Source: Azolla caroliniana (lineage: Eukaryota > Polypodiophyta). From it: a stretch of 64,000 nt of DNA. Within the stretch, counting starts at the first letter, position 1, and the number at the start of each line of letters is the position of its first letter. The DNA lies in contig JBHGNT010000015.1 of NCBI GenBank assembly GCA_043228905.1, positions 17,918,001 through 17,982,000 on the forward strand, read 5' to 3'. Shown in pieces: positions 9,940 to 21,300 of the stretch. Under the pieces are notes generated by a model that worked only from the letters and a program-made list of their open reading frames with translations, was not told where the DNA came from and did not search any database. A program made the position numbers and the translations under genes.

Positions 9940-10715
9940 CTTGTCACCACATATGGTAAGAACCATCTTCTTGCGAACTTTCTTGTTGTACTGTGTTGAT
10001 TGTCAAGGCTGCTGTTGTAGACCAATACCCAATCTCCTTCTTCGATCTTCTTGGGACGCAGTCAATGCGTCTTGTCAAACCGAATTTTGTTCTTCACTCG
10101 GGCTGCCTCCATCATCTTTCGCACTTTTTCTAGATCTTCAAGTCTTCTTTCAAGTTGCCTTATCCATGCCGCTAATAAATCTTCTCGGCTCATCTCGTTC
10201 TCCCATGGTATCGCTACCCATGAGGCGATTGTGCTTTCGATGGGCATTACCGGCTTTTGTCCATACATAAGCTCCGTTGGCATATACCTTGGTGTGTCGT
10301 TCTGTCAGCCCACAAGGCATAAGGCAATAGTCATGGCCAATTCCCGACTCGACTGTTGCATGCTCGTACGATGGCTTTGACGATAGGTCCATGCCCTTGC
10401 TCGATCTTCCCATTTGCTTCTGGATTGTAGGCATTCATGAGGGAGAGCTTCACGCCTAGTCGTTCGAAAAGCTCTGTTGCTTTGTGTGCATCCAACTCCC
10501 CTCGGTCGGCGACTATCTTTCCCACACATCTGTATCGGCAGACAACCTCTTCGAGTAGAAATTTGCAAACAACAGATGTCGTCTTATTTGTCAAGGCCCA
10601 TCCTTCCACTTGATTTGTCAAGTCTTCTCTTGCCAAACCTAAGTACTTCATTTGTCCCACTCCCATTGGCATTGAGACCAGATCCACCATCCATTTGAAG
10701 TGTATGGTGAGTGGG
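9940..10715 (-). pseudogene. pol: Gypsy-1 integrase, core to C-terminal domain, broken
   Basis: Minus strand. The DDE core is visible in pieces: MVDLVSMPMG with the first Asp, KIVADRGELD with the second, and YNPEANGKIEQGHGP with the Glu. It continues with MPTELMYGQKPVMPIE and the C-terminal domain (DWVLVYN.SLDN, FARRW.PYVVTSAN), then stops at NAT beside the SINE-like insert. Several frameshifts split it (about 10283, 10434, 10568). The N-terminal HHCC finger and RNase H are deleted at the junction near 10716. Integrase inserts the cDNA into chromosomal DNA. Confidence 0.7.
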
Positions 10716-12428
10716 TATGTTGGTCGTAGCTGATCACGATGACGTATATTCGAATGTACTTCGTATCTACAATCACATAAATCGACTTCCCTTCGGTATA
10801 GTCGGCCTTTCTTAGTGCTGGAGCTTTAAGAAGTTCTTCAATCTTTGCATCGCGTTTGTGTGCTCTTCTTGCCATTCGAACTTCATTTTTTTCTTTAGAA
10901 ATCCATATAAAGGCTTGACAACATGGGCATAGTGCAGAATCTAGATGTGATAAAACGCGCATGCTCCAAGGAACCTTCGAACCTCCGTTTGGTTTACGCA
11001 TTCTTCTTTCATATCCTGGATCGTGTTCACCTTGGATGGCGAAGGCTTCTGGCCGTATGCTCTGCACAAGTGACTTACCACCAAGATCTCTGGTTGCCCA
11101 AATGCAGATTTTTCTCCCGAAAATGTCAAATTCACATCTTCGAGCCTTTGGAGCACCTTCTCACAATCTTTCATATGATCCACGACGAACATTCTACACC
11201 CTTCCTTATCTTTCGATTCATCTTTCTCCTCATCCAAACATCCTTTTATCGGAATATCATCCAAGAACGGCATCGTGATGTCCGGGATGCAATCCTTCAA
11301 GACCTTGTTCATGGCATTCACCATATGAGCCACTGAGTTCATTGCATCTTGAGGTAAGGTACACATCCGCACGAGGCCGATCGGAGTCCTCATGGTTGTA
11401 ATGCCACGACTATCGATCGCCAACTAGAATTGGTCATGTCCAGAGTAGAGATCGCCAATGGAGTAGATGGACCACCCCACAAACGCTTCGGCAAATTCGT
11501 CCACGCTTCGACCGATTCCAGCATTCCGAATTGTCACCTTGCTGACGGGTTGAAGATCTTGGATGAAACGCAATGATCCATTCTTCTTCAGCACCGTGAA
11601 CCACCTATTAGAATAAGGAGCATTTGACGATTCCGAAATTCCCATATTCACCTTCTCCTTTAAGAGCTCGATCAACTTCGGTGGGTGTGCTCTCGGAACC
11701 GGTATCAGTTTCAAATTCCAAGGTACGTGCGGCACCGTGAAGATCACCATCGGCTCTATCGTCCTTGGATCAACACATCCGATTTCTTGTGGGAAAAATG
11801 CGAAAGCCTTCCCATGTCTCTCAATCATGTCGTGAAACATTCGCTCTTCTTCAGGGAGGAGGAAATCCTCCCTTCCAACTCGTAGCTTTCCCTTCGTCTC
11901 TTCGATGAAGACATGACATATTGCCTTCGGATCCCTTAAGCTTGGATCATTAGCGACTTCCTTCATTTTTTGCCAGCTATCTTCAGGTAGCGGAACCGCA
12001 ACTGGCTTGATCTTCTTATCCACCGTTTTATATTTTGTGTTGATGTCAGCTTCCTTCATCAAGATGCTTCGATGAAATTCATCGATGATAACGTACATGT
12101 TGATGGAGTTAACCGAAATCACGAGTCGATCGTGAAGATAAGTCAAGTCCACGACGTCCTCGATTTCACCGATGGTGTCGTTAAATGAGGCCTCTTCCAT
12201 AATATGAGTCACAGACTCTTCTTCTTCTATTATGTTTTTTTCTTTCAGCATCTTCTCGAAGTCTTGTATCCGACGCTTGTGCTTCTTGTCAGGTAATACT
12301 AGTTTACATGCGCCACTAGGTGTGACGCATGTTGCTTCTCCTTGCAATCCACGCGCTCTACCTTTTTGTGGGAACTTGTGATTGCTCGGACTATTTGTGC
12401 CCCATGCTTCAATAGTCCGCTCTAAAAA
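10716..12428 (-). pseudogene. pol: Gypsy-1 pol: pre-RT linker and reverse transcriptase, broken
   Basis: Minus strand, starting by -1 shift at 12422-12428. A long linker (about 12347-11780) leads to MVIFTVPHVPWNLKPI-type sequence, then YSNRWFTVLKKNGSLRFIQD, IYSIGDLYSGHDQF and, after a TAG at about 11424 (QF*LAID, CAG to TAG), TTMRTPIGLVRMCTLPQ and the catalytic MPFLDDIPIKG. Thumb sequence VRRFLGACAFYHI follows, then a stop. Near 10741 the frame jumps to integrase (PYTSNGWW..), so RNase H and the zinc finger are lost. The active-site FLDD is intact even though the element is dead. Confidence 0.75.
12422..12428 (-). promoter_or_regulatory. Candidate -1 frameshift site (T TTT TAG), Gypsy-1
   Basis: The gag-protease frame ends AAT TTT TAG; moving back one base at TTT gives TTT TTA GAG CGG, which opens the pol frame (LERTIEAWG). 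The same heptamer sits at the same place in Gypsy-2 (17063-17069) and Gypsy-4 (55103-55109). Confidence 0.45.
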
Positions 12429-13384
12429 TTCGAGGATTCGCCTCCAAATCTATCTCGATTTCTTTCATGATTAGCTCGCACCGTTAGGAATTGAACAGAT
12501 CTTTGATTGTCAAGAATCTTGATTCGTGCAAAGGTTGCTCCATTATCGAACACCTTGGTCTTCATCCGGGATGATGTGATATACGGTTGACCTAGGATGA
12601 TAGGATGCGAACTTGATTCTTGTACAAAGAAGTGTTGATCCATCTCCACATCCCCGATCGTGACTTTAACATTTGGACAAGATCCGAACAAGTCTTTTGT
12701 CGCCTTTGTTGCCGCTCGAATCTTCCATCTGTGGTTTGTATTAATTGGTCATCTTCTTTTTTTGTAGAAGTCGGTCGACATGAGGTTGATCTCCGAGCCA
12801 TGGTCGATCAAGGCTACCACAGTCTCTTTCTTCTCCCCGATCTTCACCGGCGTCTCCGTTGTCGCTCGTGCCCAATGAGGTCGAGTATAGTGGTTGTCCA
12901 GCATATCTTCATCGACTTCGTCTCTTGCCATCATTATGGCATTTGTTTTTGCTTTTTGTGGCTTCTCTTCTTCCTCGTCCGATTGTTGCCTCTTTCTTTT
13001 TACAAGGTCCACGATTGTGTCATGGAACTCCTTCTTCGTAATGCCAAGCAATTCTCTCAAGGACAAAGTCATGTGGCTATCAAGAACGCATTCCTCGAGA
13101 ATCTTCTTTAGGTCTGTCGTCTGCTCTATGTCCGACCTTAGCTTATAGGTAGGCATAGTTCTTGTCTTCCGAGCGGGGTCTTCAACACCAACCTTCACGG
13201 GTCAAACCGTTTTTTTGACTCGTTTGCTTGACTCTTCTTTCCAGCTTGAGTCTCCATCCTCTGTTTGTAAAGCTAGAGTTGCTTCTGCATCTTCTTTCTT
13301 CTTTGTGCTCCTTGTTTCATTTCTTTTTGATGGGCTATCTTGCCCTTCCATTCTTTTTCTCTTTTCATCCACAAACACTTCATG
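12422..13384 (-). pseudogene. Gypsy-1 Gag C-terminal part and aspartic protease, broken
   Basis: Minus strand. From about 13384 a Lys/Glu-rich Gag tail, a TGA near 13202, then the conserved TDLKKILEECVLDSHMTLSL and KKEFHDTIVDLVKRKR blocks, shared with Gypsy-2 and Gypsy-4. The retropepsin-like domain has the active-site-like VVALIDHGSEINLMS (near 12800), DHG instead of the usual DTG or DSG, and ends with PIILGQPYI and QFLTVRANHERN. The frame is interrupted by a stop after KKRR (near 12749). The protease would cleave the Gag-Pol polyprotein; the DHG variant is shared by all three copies. Confidence 0.7.
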
Positions 13385-14099
13385 GTTGTCACACATCACT
13401 TTCGTGAGTATGGTTGAAAGAGAGATATAAGAATATGAATTAAGATTGAAAGAGAGATATAAGAAACTTGTGAATCCCACAAGTATAGATTATTAGATTT
13501 ATTAATATTTAGAATCCTAATTACAATTTATCATAGATTGGAAGCGAGAGATATGGAAACCTTTGTGAATCCCACGAATATAATTTATTAATTATAGGTG
13601 TTTTAGGAAATATATCCAATTTCCCAAATATTTCACACACACCCCCTTACATTGTGCTCCCCATCCTTATGTAGTGATCAAGGAGTCTTAGTAATCCATG
13701 CTTTTCCTCTAACTATAGACTCCATGCTTTTCCTATATGATAGACTATATGCTTTATCTAAAGTGATCATGCTTTTTTCTAACTTGTGCGTTTTTTATCG
13801 ACTATAGCGTTCATGCACGCTAGATGTGCATGCGTAGTTTTTTCTTTTAGCATGCGTTTTCTTTTAACTAAAGTTTATCCTAAGTGAACTAACCTTTCTA
13901 TGTGGAACATCTACCTTTTAACACTAATGAAATGCTAGTGCAATGGTAAGACATTACATTATTAATATGGAGGTGCAAGGTTTAAATCTTGCCCTATGCA
14001 TGTAATTCTTATTTTGATATTTTCTTCTTTTTTCTTCATATTTATTCAATCGGTTATTTTATATTATTTTCACGTAGTGTACGAAATACACTATGACAA
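13385..14099. mobile_element. AT-rich insertion in Gypsy-1 gag, unclassified, with SINE-like part
   Basis: Interrupts Gag between MRRDC and NHEVFVDEK. The ends are imperfectly inverted: left GTTGTCA....TTTCGT, and the right end reads the same as reverse complement with a different 7-base middle. No clear target duplication. The inside has a diverged tandem pair (GATTGAAAGAGAGATAT / GATTGGAAGCGAGAGATAT followed by GTGAATCCCAC) near 13440-13590, repeated CATGCTTTTCCT near 13700-13770 and the SINE-like module. No coding sequence. Confidence 0.4.
13928..13992 (+). repeat. tRNA-derived SINE-like module, copy 2
   Basis: A-box TAGTGCAATGG (13936-13946) fits the TRGYNNANNGG consensus. B-box-like GGTTTAAATC (13979-13988) follows 32 bp later. 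Same layout as 9855-9918. A poly(T)/TC-rich stretch follows (14010-14040). Confidence 0.4.
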
Positions 14100-14888
14100 C
14101 ACAATCCCTTCTCATGTGGTCCATGCTATCGCACCACACGCATCTAAAGGGTTCTTTTCCTTTGGGACCCCGATGATTCATGTTGGCTAGCGTGACCATC
14201 TCGAACTTCTTCGCTAGCTCTTTGATAATGTCGTCATCAATCTTCTTTTCTTCTGGGCTGCTTTGTTTGGGCGGCTCAACAACTTTCGGTTGTCTTGTTT
14301 TCTCCGCGACAGTCGATCCCACCAAGTCGGTGTCATCAATCCACTGACGATGCTTGTCGAGCCTATTGCATGCTCGCTTCACTACAACCCAGTCCACCAC
14401 AAGCCCGTTCGCTTGGGTATCATCTTCGAGGAGAGTACCTAGTTCTCGTCTATCCTTTATATCCATAGCCTTTAGGAAGTAAAAAGTTTTATCCTCCTCA
14501 AGTAGCACTTGGTCTGTAGCGGGGAGACGACGAAACATTTGGTCAAATTCGTCGTGCACCCTTGATGCACTCATCTTCTTATTTTTCTTCTCTATCCACT
14601 TCATCGAGGCATGTCGAGTCAACCTTGACAAATCTTCCGTTGCGACCTCTGCTAATATCGCTTTCTTGAATTCGGACCATGTTGTCTTGCCTTCTTGAAG
14701 CTCGATGACGCGTCTTTGGATGTTATTGGCGACCACTCTCTTGAAACTCGTGATTTGACGTGCTTCAGACACATTGCTCTGATTCATTTCCCTTCTGTAT
14801 GCATCAAAGAACTTCGTAATGTTCCTTCCGTCAAATTGACCCTCGAGCTCAACGACACGGTCGACAGCCTTCTCCACGCTCCCATCGT
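14100..14888 (-). pseudogene. gag: Gypsy-1 Gag, capsid part and CCHC knuckle, N-terminus lost
   Basis: Minus strand, open from about 14877 to 14059. Retrotransposon-Gag capsid features: a FDGRNITKFFDAYRREM opening, TWSEFKKAILAE in the middle, MKWIEKKNKKM, then a Lys-rich linker and the CCHC knuckle CVWCDSMDHMRRDC, cut by the AT-rich insertion. Compared with Gypsy-2 it lacks about 50 N-terminal residues (the MRGS..EAMAS segment), removed by the deletion joining it to the Gypsy-2 LTR stub at 14888-14890. Gag packages element RNA. Confidence 0.75.
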
Positions 14889-14889
14889 T

Positions 14890-14935
14890 GCGCGCTATGC
14901 ACCAATTGCGCTAAGGGATGGTTTTCTTCACGACA
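14890..14935 (-). repeat. Gypsy-2 3' LTR stub (46 bp)
   Basis: GCGCGCTATGCACC to TTCTTCACGACA equals the outer 46 bp of the 5' LTR (ending 25253) with two or three changes. The rest of the LTR is missing, replaced by Gypsy-1 gag. The purine tract GGTGGGGGCGAA (plus 14936-14947 complement) precedes it. Confidence 0.75.
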
Positions 14936-16190
14936 TTCGCCCCCACCTAACCGCGCATCCACCGGTATGCGCCAAAATTGTGCTCTGGTTGGAGAAAACC
15001 GGTCCGAGTTTCGGTTCTTCGTCCATCAAATCGTCCTCCGTTTCGGACTGTTCGTCATCGCTGCCCAGGCCTCTTAGATCCGGTTCGCCGTCGTGGCGCT
15101 TTTTGAACACTTTGATCCGCTTCCCCGCCAACGGTATCGCCATCCTCGTACCGTCGAGTTCCGCCAGGTGATACGTCCTATTGTTGTTGGCGCTCGTTAC
15201 CACGTAAGGCCCGAACCACCGCTTTGCAAACTTCCGTGTTGCCCGGTGCTGGTTGTCGAGGCTGCTATCGTAGATTAGCACCCAGTCGCCTTCCTCGATT
15301 TTCTTTGGCCGGAGCCGGTGCGTTCGGTCAAACCGGGCTTTGTTCCTCATCCTCGCCGTCCGAAGTCTCTCCGCGGCTCGTTCCACGTCCTCTGGCCTCC
15401 GCTCGAGCTGCCGTATACGCGCCGCTAGCAGTTCTTCCCGGCTCATCTCGTCTCTCCAGTCCACTATCGCCCAAGAGGAGATCGTCTGTTCCATCGGCAT
15501 GATCGGCTTCTGCCCGAAATGAGCTTTGTCGGCATGAACCCGATTACCGAACTGTGTGTTGTCCTGTCCGCCCACAAGGCATAAGGTAACAGTCGTGGCC
15601 AGTTCCCGACCTGGCCCCCGAATGGCCGGACTAACGCTTTGACGATCGGTCCGTGTCCACACTCCACCTTCCAGTTCGCCTCCGGATTGTACGTTGTGGT
15701 GAGCGAGAGCTTGACCCCTAACCGGTCGAACAACTCCTCGGCCTCTTCGGCGTCCAACTCCCCGCGGTCAGCCACGATCTTCCCGACGCACCCGTACTGG
15801 CATATCACGTCCTCGATCAGGAACCGACACACGGCCGTGGTCATTTTGTTCTGCAGGGCTCGGCCTTCTACTTGGTTCATCAGGTCCTCCCGGGCCAGCA
15901 CCAGATATCGCATCTGCCCTATGCCCATTGGCATCGTCACCAAATCTACCATCCATTTGAAATGGATGGCCGGAGGGTAAGTAGGGTGAAGCTCTTCTTG
16001 ATGTCGGACTATGGAGTGCATCTGACAGCTCTCACAAGTTGTCACAAACCGATGCACGTCCCGGTACAGTCCCGGCCACCAGTACTTCTCCTTTAGTTTC
16101 TCAAACGTGGCCCACGTTCCACGGTGTCCAGCCCAGGGGCTGTCGTGGTAGGCCTTCAGTAACTCCTCCTGTTCCTCCTTCATCGCCACT
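14936..16190 (-). pseudogene. pol: Gypsy-2 integrase with C-terminal domain, one frameshift
   Basis: Minus strand. HHCC finger: the H residues around AYHDSPWAGHRGTW, then CESCQMHS. DDE core: MVDLVTMPMG, KIVADRGELD, YNPEANWKVECGHGP (Glu kept; Trp and Cys replace the usual Gly and Arg). A frameshift near 15500-15600 moves into the frame carrying EMSREELLAARIRQLERRPEDVE, KIEEGDWVLIYDSSL and WFGPYVVTSANNNRTYHLAEL, followed by an acidic tail and the polypurine tract. Its upstream neighbour is not RNase H but the pre-RT segment, joined near 16190 with loss of RT. Confidence 0.75.
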
Positions 16191-17069
16191 ACTCGGAGCG
16201 GGATGCCGTTTCTCTTCTTCGGGTGCAGTAAACCACCGGTTCGAGTACGGGGCACTCGACGGTTCGAGGATGCCCATATTGACTTTCTGTCTTAATAGCT
16301 CCATCAGCTCCGGGATGTGAGCTCTGGGTACCGGAATTGGTTTGAGATTCCACGGCACATGCGGTACCGTGAATATTACCATCGGCTTCACGACCGTGGA
16401 GTCTACGCACCCGATCTCTCCCGGTGAGAATGCGAAGGCTTTCCCGTGCCTTCCGAGCATTCTCCGAAACTGGTCTTCTTCCGCCGGCAGTAGGAACCCG
16501 CCCCCACCGATTTTGAGCTCCCGTAGCGTTCTGTCGGTGAAGGCGTGTCCTATGCAAGCCGGATCTCGTAAACTGGGGTCCGACGCGACCCCCTTGATTC
16601 GCAACTCGCTGCCCTCCGGTAAGGGTGCCGCGACTGGCCTTACCTTCCGGTCCACAATCTTGTTCTTCGCGTTAACCCGGGCCATCCGATCTGACTCGAG
16701 CCCTCGACTGAAGTCCACGATGACTTCGTACATCTCTTCTGAACAAACCGGTATCGTCCGGTCCTCTTTAAGGCCCTCTCCGACCACCTCTCGCAGTATT
16801 CCCAAGGTATCGTCGAAGGAGACCGCCTCCACGGCTCCGTTGATTTCCTCGCTGGGCCCGAGAACTCCGCACGCCCGAAGTCGCTCTTCCACCCTTGTCT
16901 TTTCTCGGCCTACGACGCCGACTATCGTACACCCTCCGTTGTCGGAGAAACAAAACTTCCTACTTATGGTACAAGGTTTCTTCGGTTTCGCCTCTATCGT
17001 ACATTCGTGGGGTTTTCCCGGACTGTCCGGACTATCGCGGCCCCACGCCTTGACAGCCCTCTCTAAAAA
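16190..17069 (-). pseudogene. pol: Gypsy-2 pre-RT linker and RT N-terminus, RT palm deleted
   Basis: Minus strand, entered by -1 shift at 17063-17069 (LERAVKAWGRD). A linker with GCTIVGVVGREKTRVEERL and SFDDTLGILREVV (also in Gypsy-4), then MVIFTVPHVPWNLKPIPV, PELMELLRQKVNMGILEPS and SAPYSNRWFTAPEEEKRH. The frame then runs into integrase finger sequence near 16190, so the RT catalytic palm and RNase H are absent (a deletion of roughly 1.5-2 kb relative to Gypsy-4). This copy cannot encode reverse transcriptase. Confidence 0.75.
17063..17069 (-). promoter_or_regulatory. Candidate -1 frameshift site (T TTT TAG), Gypsy-2
   Basis: Frame 0 reads GAG GAT TTT TAG. The -1 frame reads TTT TTA GAG AGG and opens pol. 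Conserved with Gypsy-1 and Gypsy-4. Confidence 0.5.
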
Positions 17070-17678
17070 TCCTCTCGGTTCTCGCCACCGAGGGACTCGT
17101 AGTTTCGCTCGTGGTTCGGTCGCACCGTCAGGAACTGGACCGAATGACGCCCGTCCTGACTCTTGACCCTCGCGTAAGCCGACCCGTTGTCCAGCACCTT
17201 GGTCTCCATTCGCGCTGCCGTAATGTACGGTTCTCCCAGTATGACTGGGTGCGAGGACGTCTCCTGCACAAAGAAGTGCTGGTCTATCTCGACGTCGCCG
17301 ATCTTGACTCGCACGTTTGGGCAGGCCCCGTGTAGTTCCTCGGTGGCGCGCGTCGCCGCCCGTATATTCCACCCATGCTTGGTGTTGATCGGCCATTTCC
17401 CCTTCTTGTAGAAGTCCATGGACATCAGGTTTATTTCCGAACCGTGGTCCAACAGCGCCACCACCGGTTCCTGAACATCTCTGATCTTTACCGGGGTTTC
17501 TGTGGTCGCTCGGGCCCAGTGTGGCCTCGAATAGCGGCTCTCCGCCCACTCGTCTTCCAGCGCCATGTCCTCTATGTGCACTGTCCACACCTCCATCGGC
17601 CTTTCCGGTTCTGCCTCCATCGACAGCCTCTTCCTCTTCACCAAGTCTACGATGGAGTCGTGGAACTCCTTCTTGGCA
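17063..17678 (-). pseudogene. Gypsy-2 aspartic protease region
   Basis: Minus strand, open apart from the copia B3 insertion just upstream. KKEFHDSIVDLVKRKR leads to the protease with VVALLDHGSEINLMSM (near 17435), GKWPINTKHGWNIRAATRAT, a second hydrophobic block PNVRVKIGDVEID, HPVILGEPYI and SVQFLTVRPNHERN, ending at the TAG of the frameshift site. The active-site triad is DHG. B3 separates this from the upstream gag half at SLREVLRI (23057). Confidence 0.75.
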
Positions 17679-17683
17679 ATTCT

Positions 17684-18310
17684 AGACGGAAAAATCGACA
17701 CTTTCCAAACTCCACCTCTCGGCCACAACCAAGGAAACACACGAATCGTTGTTGCAGAAAATGGGAAATGCAAAAGTAAATAAGTGGACACACGATTTAT
17801 CGTGGAAAATCCTGTACGGGAAAAACCACGGGAGTACAAGACTCCGAACCAAAACTATACACAGAGAAATATACAATGGCGAGCTGCAAGGCGACGACCT
17901 TGAGCTCGCTGTCCTCGCCACAGGCGGCGGAATTACACAGAGGCGTCGACCTCTTCCTCTCTCACGCTCTATCTCTCTCACGGCTGCTCTCTCTCTCTCT
18001 CACGGCTGCTCTCTCTCTTCACTCCTCTTGAGTGGAAAAACAGAAAAATGAGTAGCAACATTAAAACTGTTTGCCCTAAGTCATATTTATACACATATGA
18101 CTTTAGGGCTATTTACAACTATAGCCTCAAGGGCCCTTGGCAAACATATTCACAGATATGTCCCCGCATCCGGATCTCTCTCCGGGTACATTCGTCATCC
18201 GGCTCCGAAGCCGGGGTCTTCATCATCCGGTTCCGAAACCGCAACCGGGCTTGTCGTCATTCATCTCCGACATCCGACCATCCCATCTGAAAGGGACCGT
18301 AAACCCAACA
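17684..18310 (-). repeat. Copia B3 3' LTR
   Basis: Minus-strand start TGTTGGGTTTACGG after the purine tract GTGAAGGGGGAGTT (plus 18311-18324). The last base is mutated, so the end reads CT instead of CA. Confidence 0.9.
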
Positions 18311-18320
18311 AACTCCCCCT

Positions 18321-21300
18321 TCACTTCGGCATGGGATGTCTCTCCAATCCGATCCTCTTTCGGCATGCTTCCAGCTTGTCGGGTGTGAGCACCTTGGTCA
18401 GCATATCCGACCCGTTCTCGTCCGTGTGGATCTTCGTCAGCACGAACTCCTTGTCTTCTATCCTTTCCCGGATCCAGTGATATCTTCGCTGGATGTGCTT
18501 CGTCCGGGAGTGATAGGCCGCGTTCTTCGCAAGGTGGATTGCACTCTGACTGTCGCAGTAGAGTCGGTACTCCTCCTGCCGGATACCGAGCTCTCTAATG
18601 AAGTCCTTCATCCATATTATTTCCTTGCCGGCTTCAACAGCCGCCATGTACTCTGCCTCCGTGGTTGACAACGCAACCGTCTTCTGCAGCCTCGACTGCC
18701 ATGAAACAGCTCCCCCTGCATACGTCATCACATACCCTGATGTGGACCGGCTGGTATCTGCATCAGCCGACATATCCGAATCGGTAAAGCCGTCGAGTTC
18801 GGGCTTACCGGAACCGAATCGGAGGCACACGTTTGCCGTGCCCTTCAGGTATCGGAGTATCCACTTGGCCGCGTTCCAATGCTCTTTGCCGGGATTGCTC
18901 ATGTACCGGCTCACCACTCCGACTGCGTATCCAATGTCCGGTCTTGTACACACCATTGCGTACATCAAGCTTCCGACGACAGAGGCATATGGCACTTTCA
19001 TCATGTCCTCCTTCTCAGCCTTTGTCTTGGGGCTTTGCTTGCTGGACAGCTTGCAGTTTGCCGGGAGGGTCGATCCGACCGGTCTTGCTTCCGACATGTT
19101 GAACCGTTTTAGCACCTTTGTCACGTACTTCTCCTGTGACAGCCACAACTGCTTCTTGCTCCGGTCACGGATGATGTGCATCCCTAGTATTTGTCTCGCC
19201 GGACCCAAGTCCTTCACTGAGAAGGTTCGGTGAAGAGCCTTCTTCAGCATCCGTATCTTGACCTGGTCCCGTCCGACGATCAACATGTCGTCCACGTACA
19301 GGAGGAGTATTAGAAAGTCTCCTCCTTCGAACTTCTTCACAAACACGCAGTGGTCGGACTGCGTTTTGAGGTACCCTTCGTCGATCATGAAAGAGTCGAA
19401 CTTCCGGTACCATTGCCGGGGAGCCTGCTTCAGACCGTAAAGGCTCTTCTTCAACCGGCATACCAGGTGCTCCTTCCCTTTCTTCTCGAATCCTTCCGGA
19501 TGCTGCATGTAGATCTCTTCTTCGAGGTCACCGTGAAGGAATGCCGTCTTCACGTCCATCTGTTCTACCTCGAGGTCCATGCTTGCCGCTATGCTCAGCA
19601 CCGTCCGGATGGAGGTCATCTTTACTACCGGGGCAAATATCTCGTCGAAGTCGACGCCCTTCTTCTGCTGAAACCCCTTCACCACGATCCTGGCTTTGTA
19701 TCTCGGGGGGTTTCCGGCATCTCCCGGTTTCAGCTTGAACACCCACTTGTTTCGAAGTGCCCGCTTTCCTTTCGGCAACTCCACAAGTTCATATGTGTGG
19801 TTCTCATGCAGGGAATCCATCTCGTCCTGCATGGCACTCAACCACCTGCGGCTCTGGGTGTCATGCTTTGCTTCTTCAAAGCTCTCCGGCTCCCCCTCGT
19901 CGGTTAGCAGCACGTGCTCTGGTTCCGGAAATCTCCGGGGGGCCCTTCTCTCTCTTAGAGGATATCTCCGTTCCGGAGCTTCGGTAACCGGCTCCTGCGT
20001 TTCTTCTTCATCCGAATCCATTTCGGGATCGGGGCCGGTTCCGGTATCATTTTCATCTTCCTCGGCCGGTTCTGTTTCTTCACCGTCTTCGGCCGGATCT
20101 TCGAGTGTTAACCGGTCCCTTGCCGGTTGGGACTGCTCCTCGTAGAGTTTATCCTCACCGGTCGACTTGGAGCTCTTCATCTTCTTCTCCGACTCCCAGT
20201 CGGCGAGTGTCTTGTTCTCCATGAAGATGATATCACGACTCCGGAATATCTTCTTGTCGACCGGGTCCCATACTCGGTAGCCGAACTCGTCATCGCCGTA
20301 ACCGAGGAATATGCATGGCCGGGTCTTTGGATCTAGCTTTCCTCTCCGGTCCTTTGCCACATGCACGTATGCGAGACACCCGAACACCTTCAGATGCCGG
20401 TAGGATACTTCCCTACCGGTCCACACTCTCTGCGGCGTGTCTCCGTCCAAAGGTACTGAGGGTGATCTGTTTATCACGTATGTCGCCGTCGACATCGCCT
20501 CAGCCCAAAACCCTTTGGGTAATTCCGCATGCGCCAGCATACTCCGGACCCTCTCCATTATGGTCCGGTTCATCCTCTCGGCCAGCCCGTTCAGTTCCGG
20601 CGTCTTCGGCACAGTAAACTAGAGCCGCATTCCCTTCGAGCGACAGTACTCCGCGAACTGCCCCCGGTATTCCCCTCCGTTATCCGCTCGTATCGCTTTC
20701 AGCTTCTTGCCGGATTCCCTTTCCACTCTCGCGTGGAGTTCTTTGAAGACGCACAACACTTGGTCCTTTGTCTTCAGCGGTGCCGTCCACAGTTTTCGGC
20801 TATGATCATCTATGAATGTTACGAAGTACTGGGCTCCGCCATGTGACGTCGTTTCTACCTGACACACGTCAGTGTGCACCAACTCCAATGGTGCGCTACG
20901 TCTCGTCGGTGGCCTTGAGTGGAAGGAGGTTCGGTTCTGCTTACCGACCAGGCAATCGGTGCACTTCTCCAGGTGCACATGCTTCACTGGAATAAGGTTG
21001 TCTTCTGCAAGCCTCTTCATCCCCTTCTCACTCATGTGACACAGTCTCTTGTGCCACAGCTCACCGGCAGTGTCGGCTGCCACGTTCAACTCTTCCGGAC
21101 GCAACCAGGCATTCATAAGGTACAGTGTGTTGACTTTCCGGGCCCGAGTCACTATCAGGCTCCCCTTGCTGAACTTCATTACGCCGTTCCGGATGCTACC
21201 TGTGTAGCCTTCATCGTCTAGCCTCCCGGCCGAAATCAGGTTCAATCGAACCTCCGGAACGTGTCGGACATCCTTCAGCAGCATTTTGCATCCGGTCGAG

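Noticed and set aside
18321-20145. Long open frames on the strand opposite copia B pol, found in all three B copies
   Set aside because: They are shadows of the conserved pol sequence: same codon-position pattern, no start context, no motif, and they extend only where pol is conserved.
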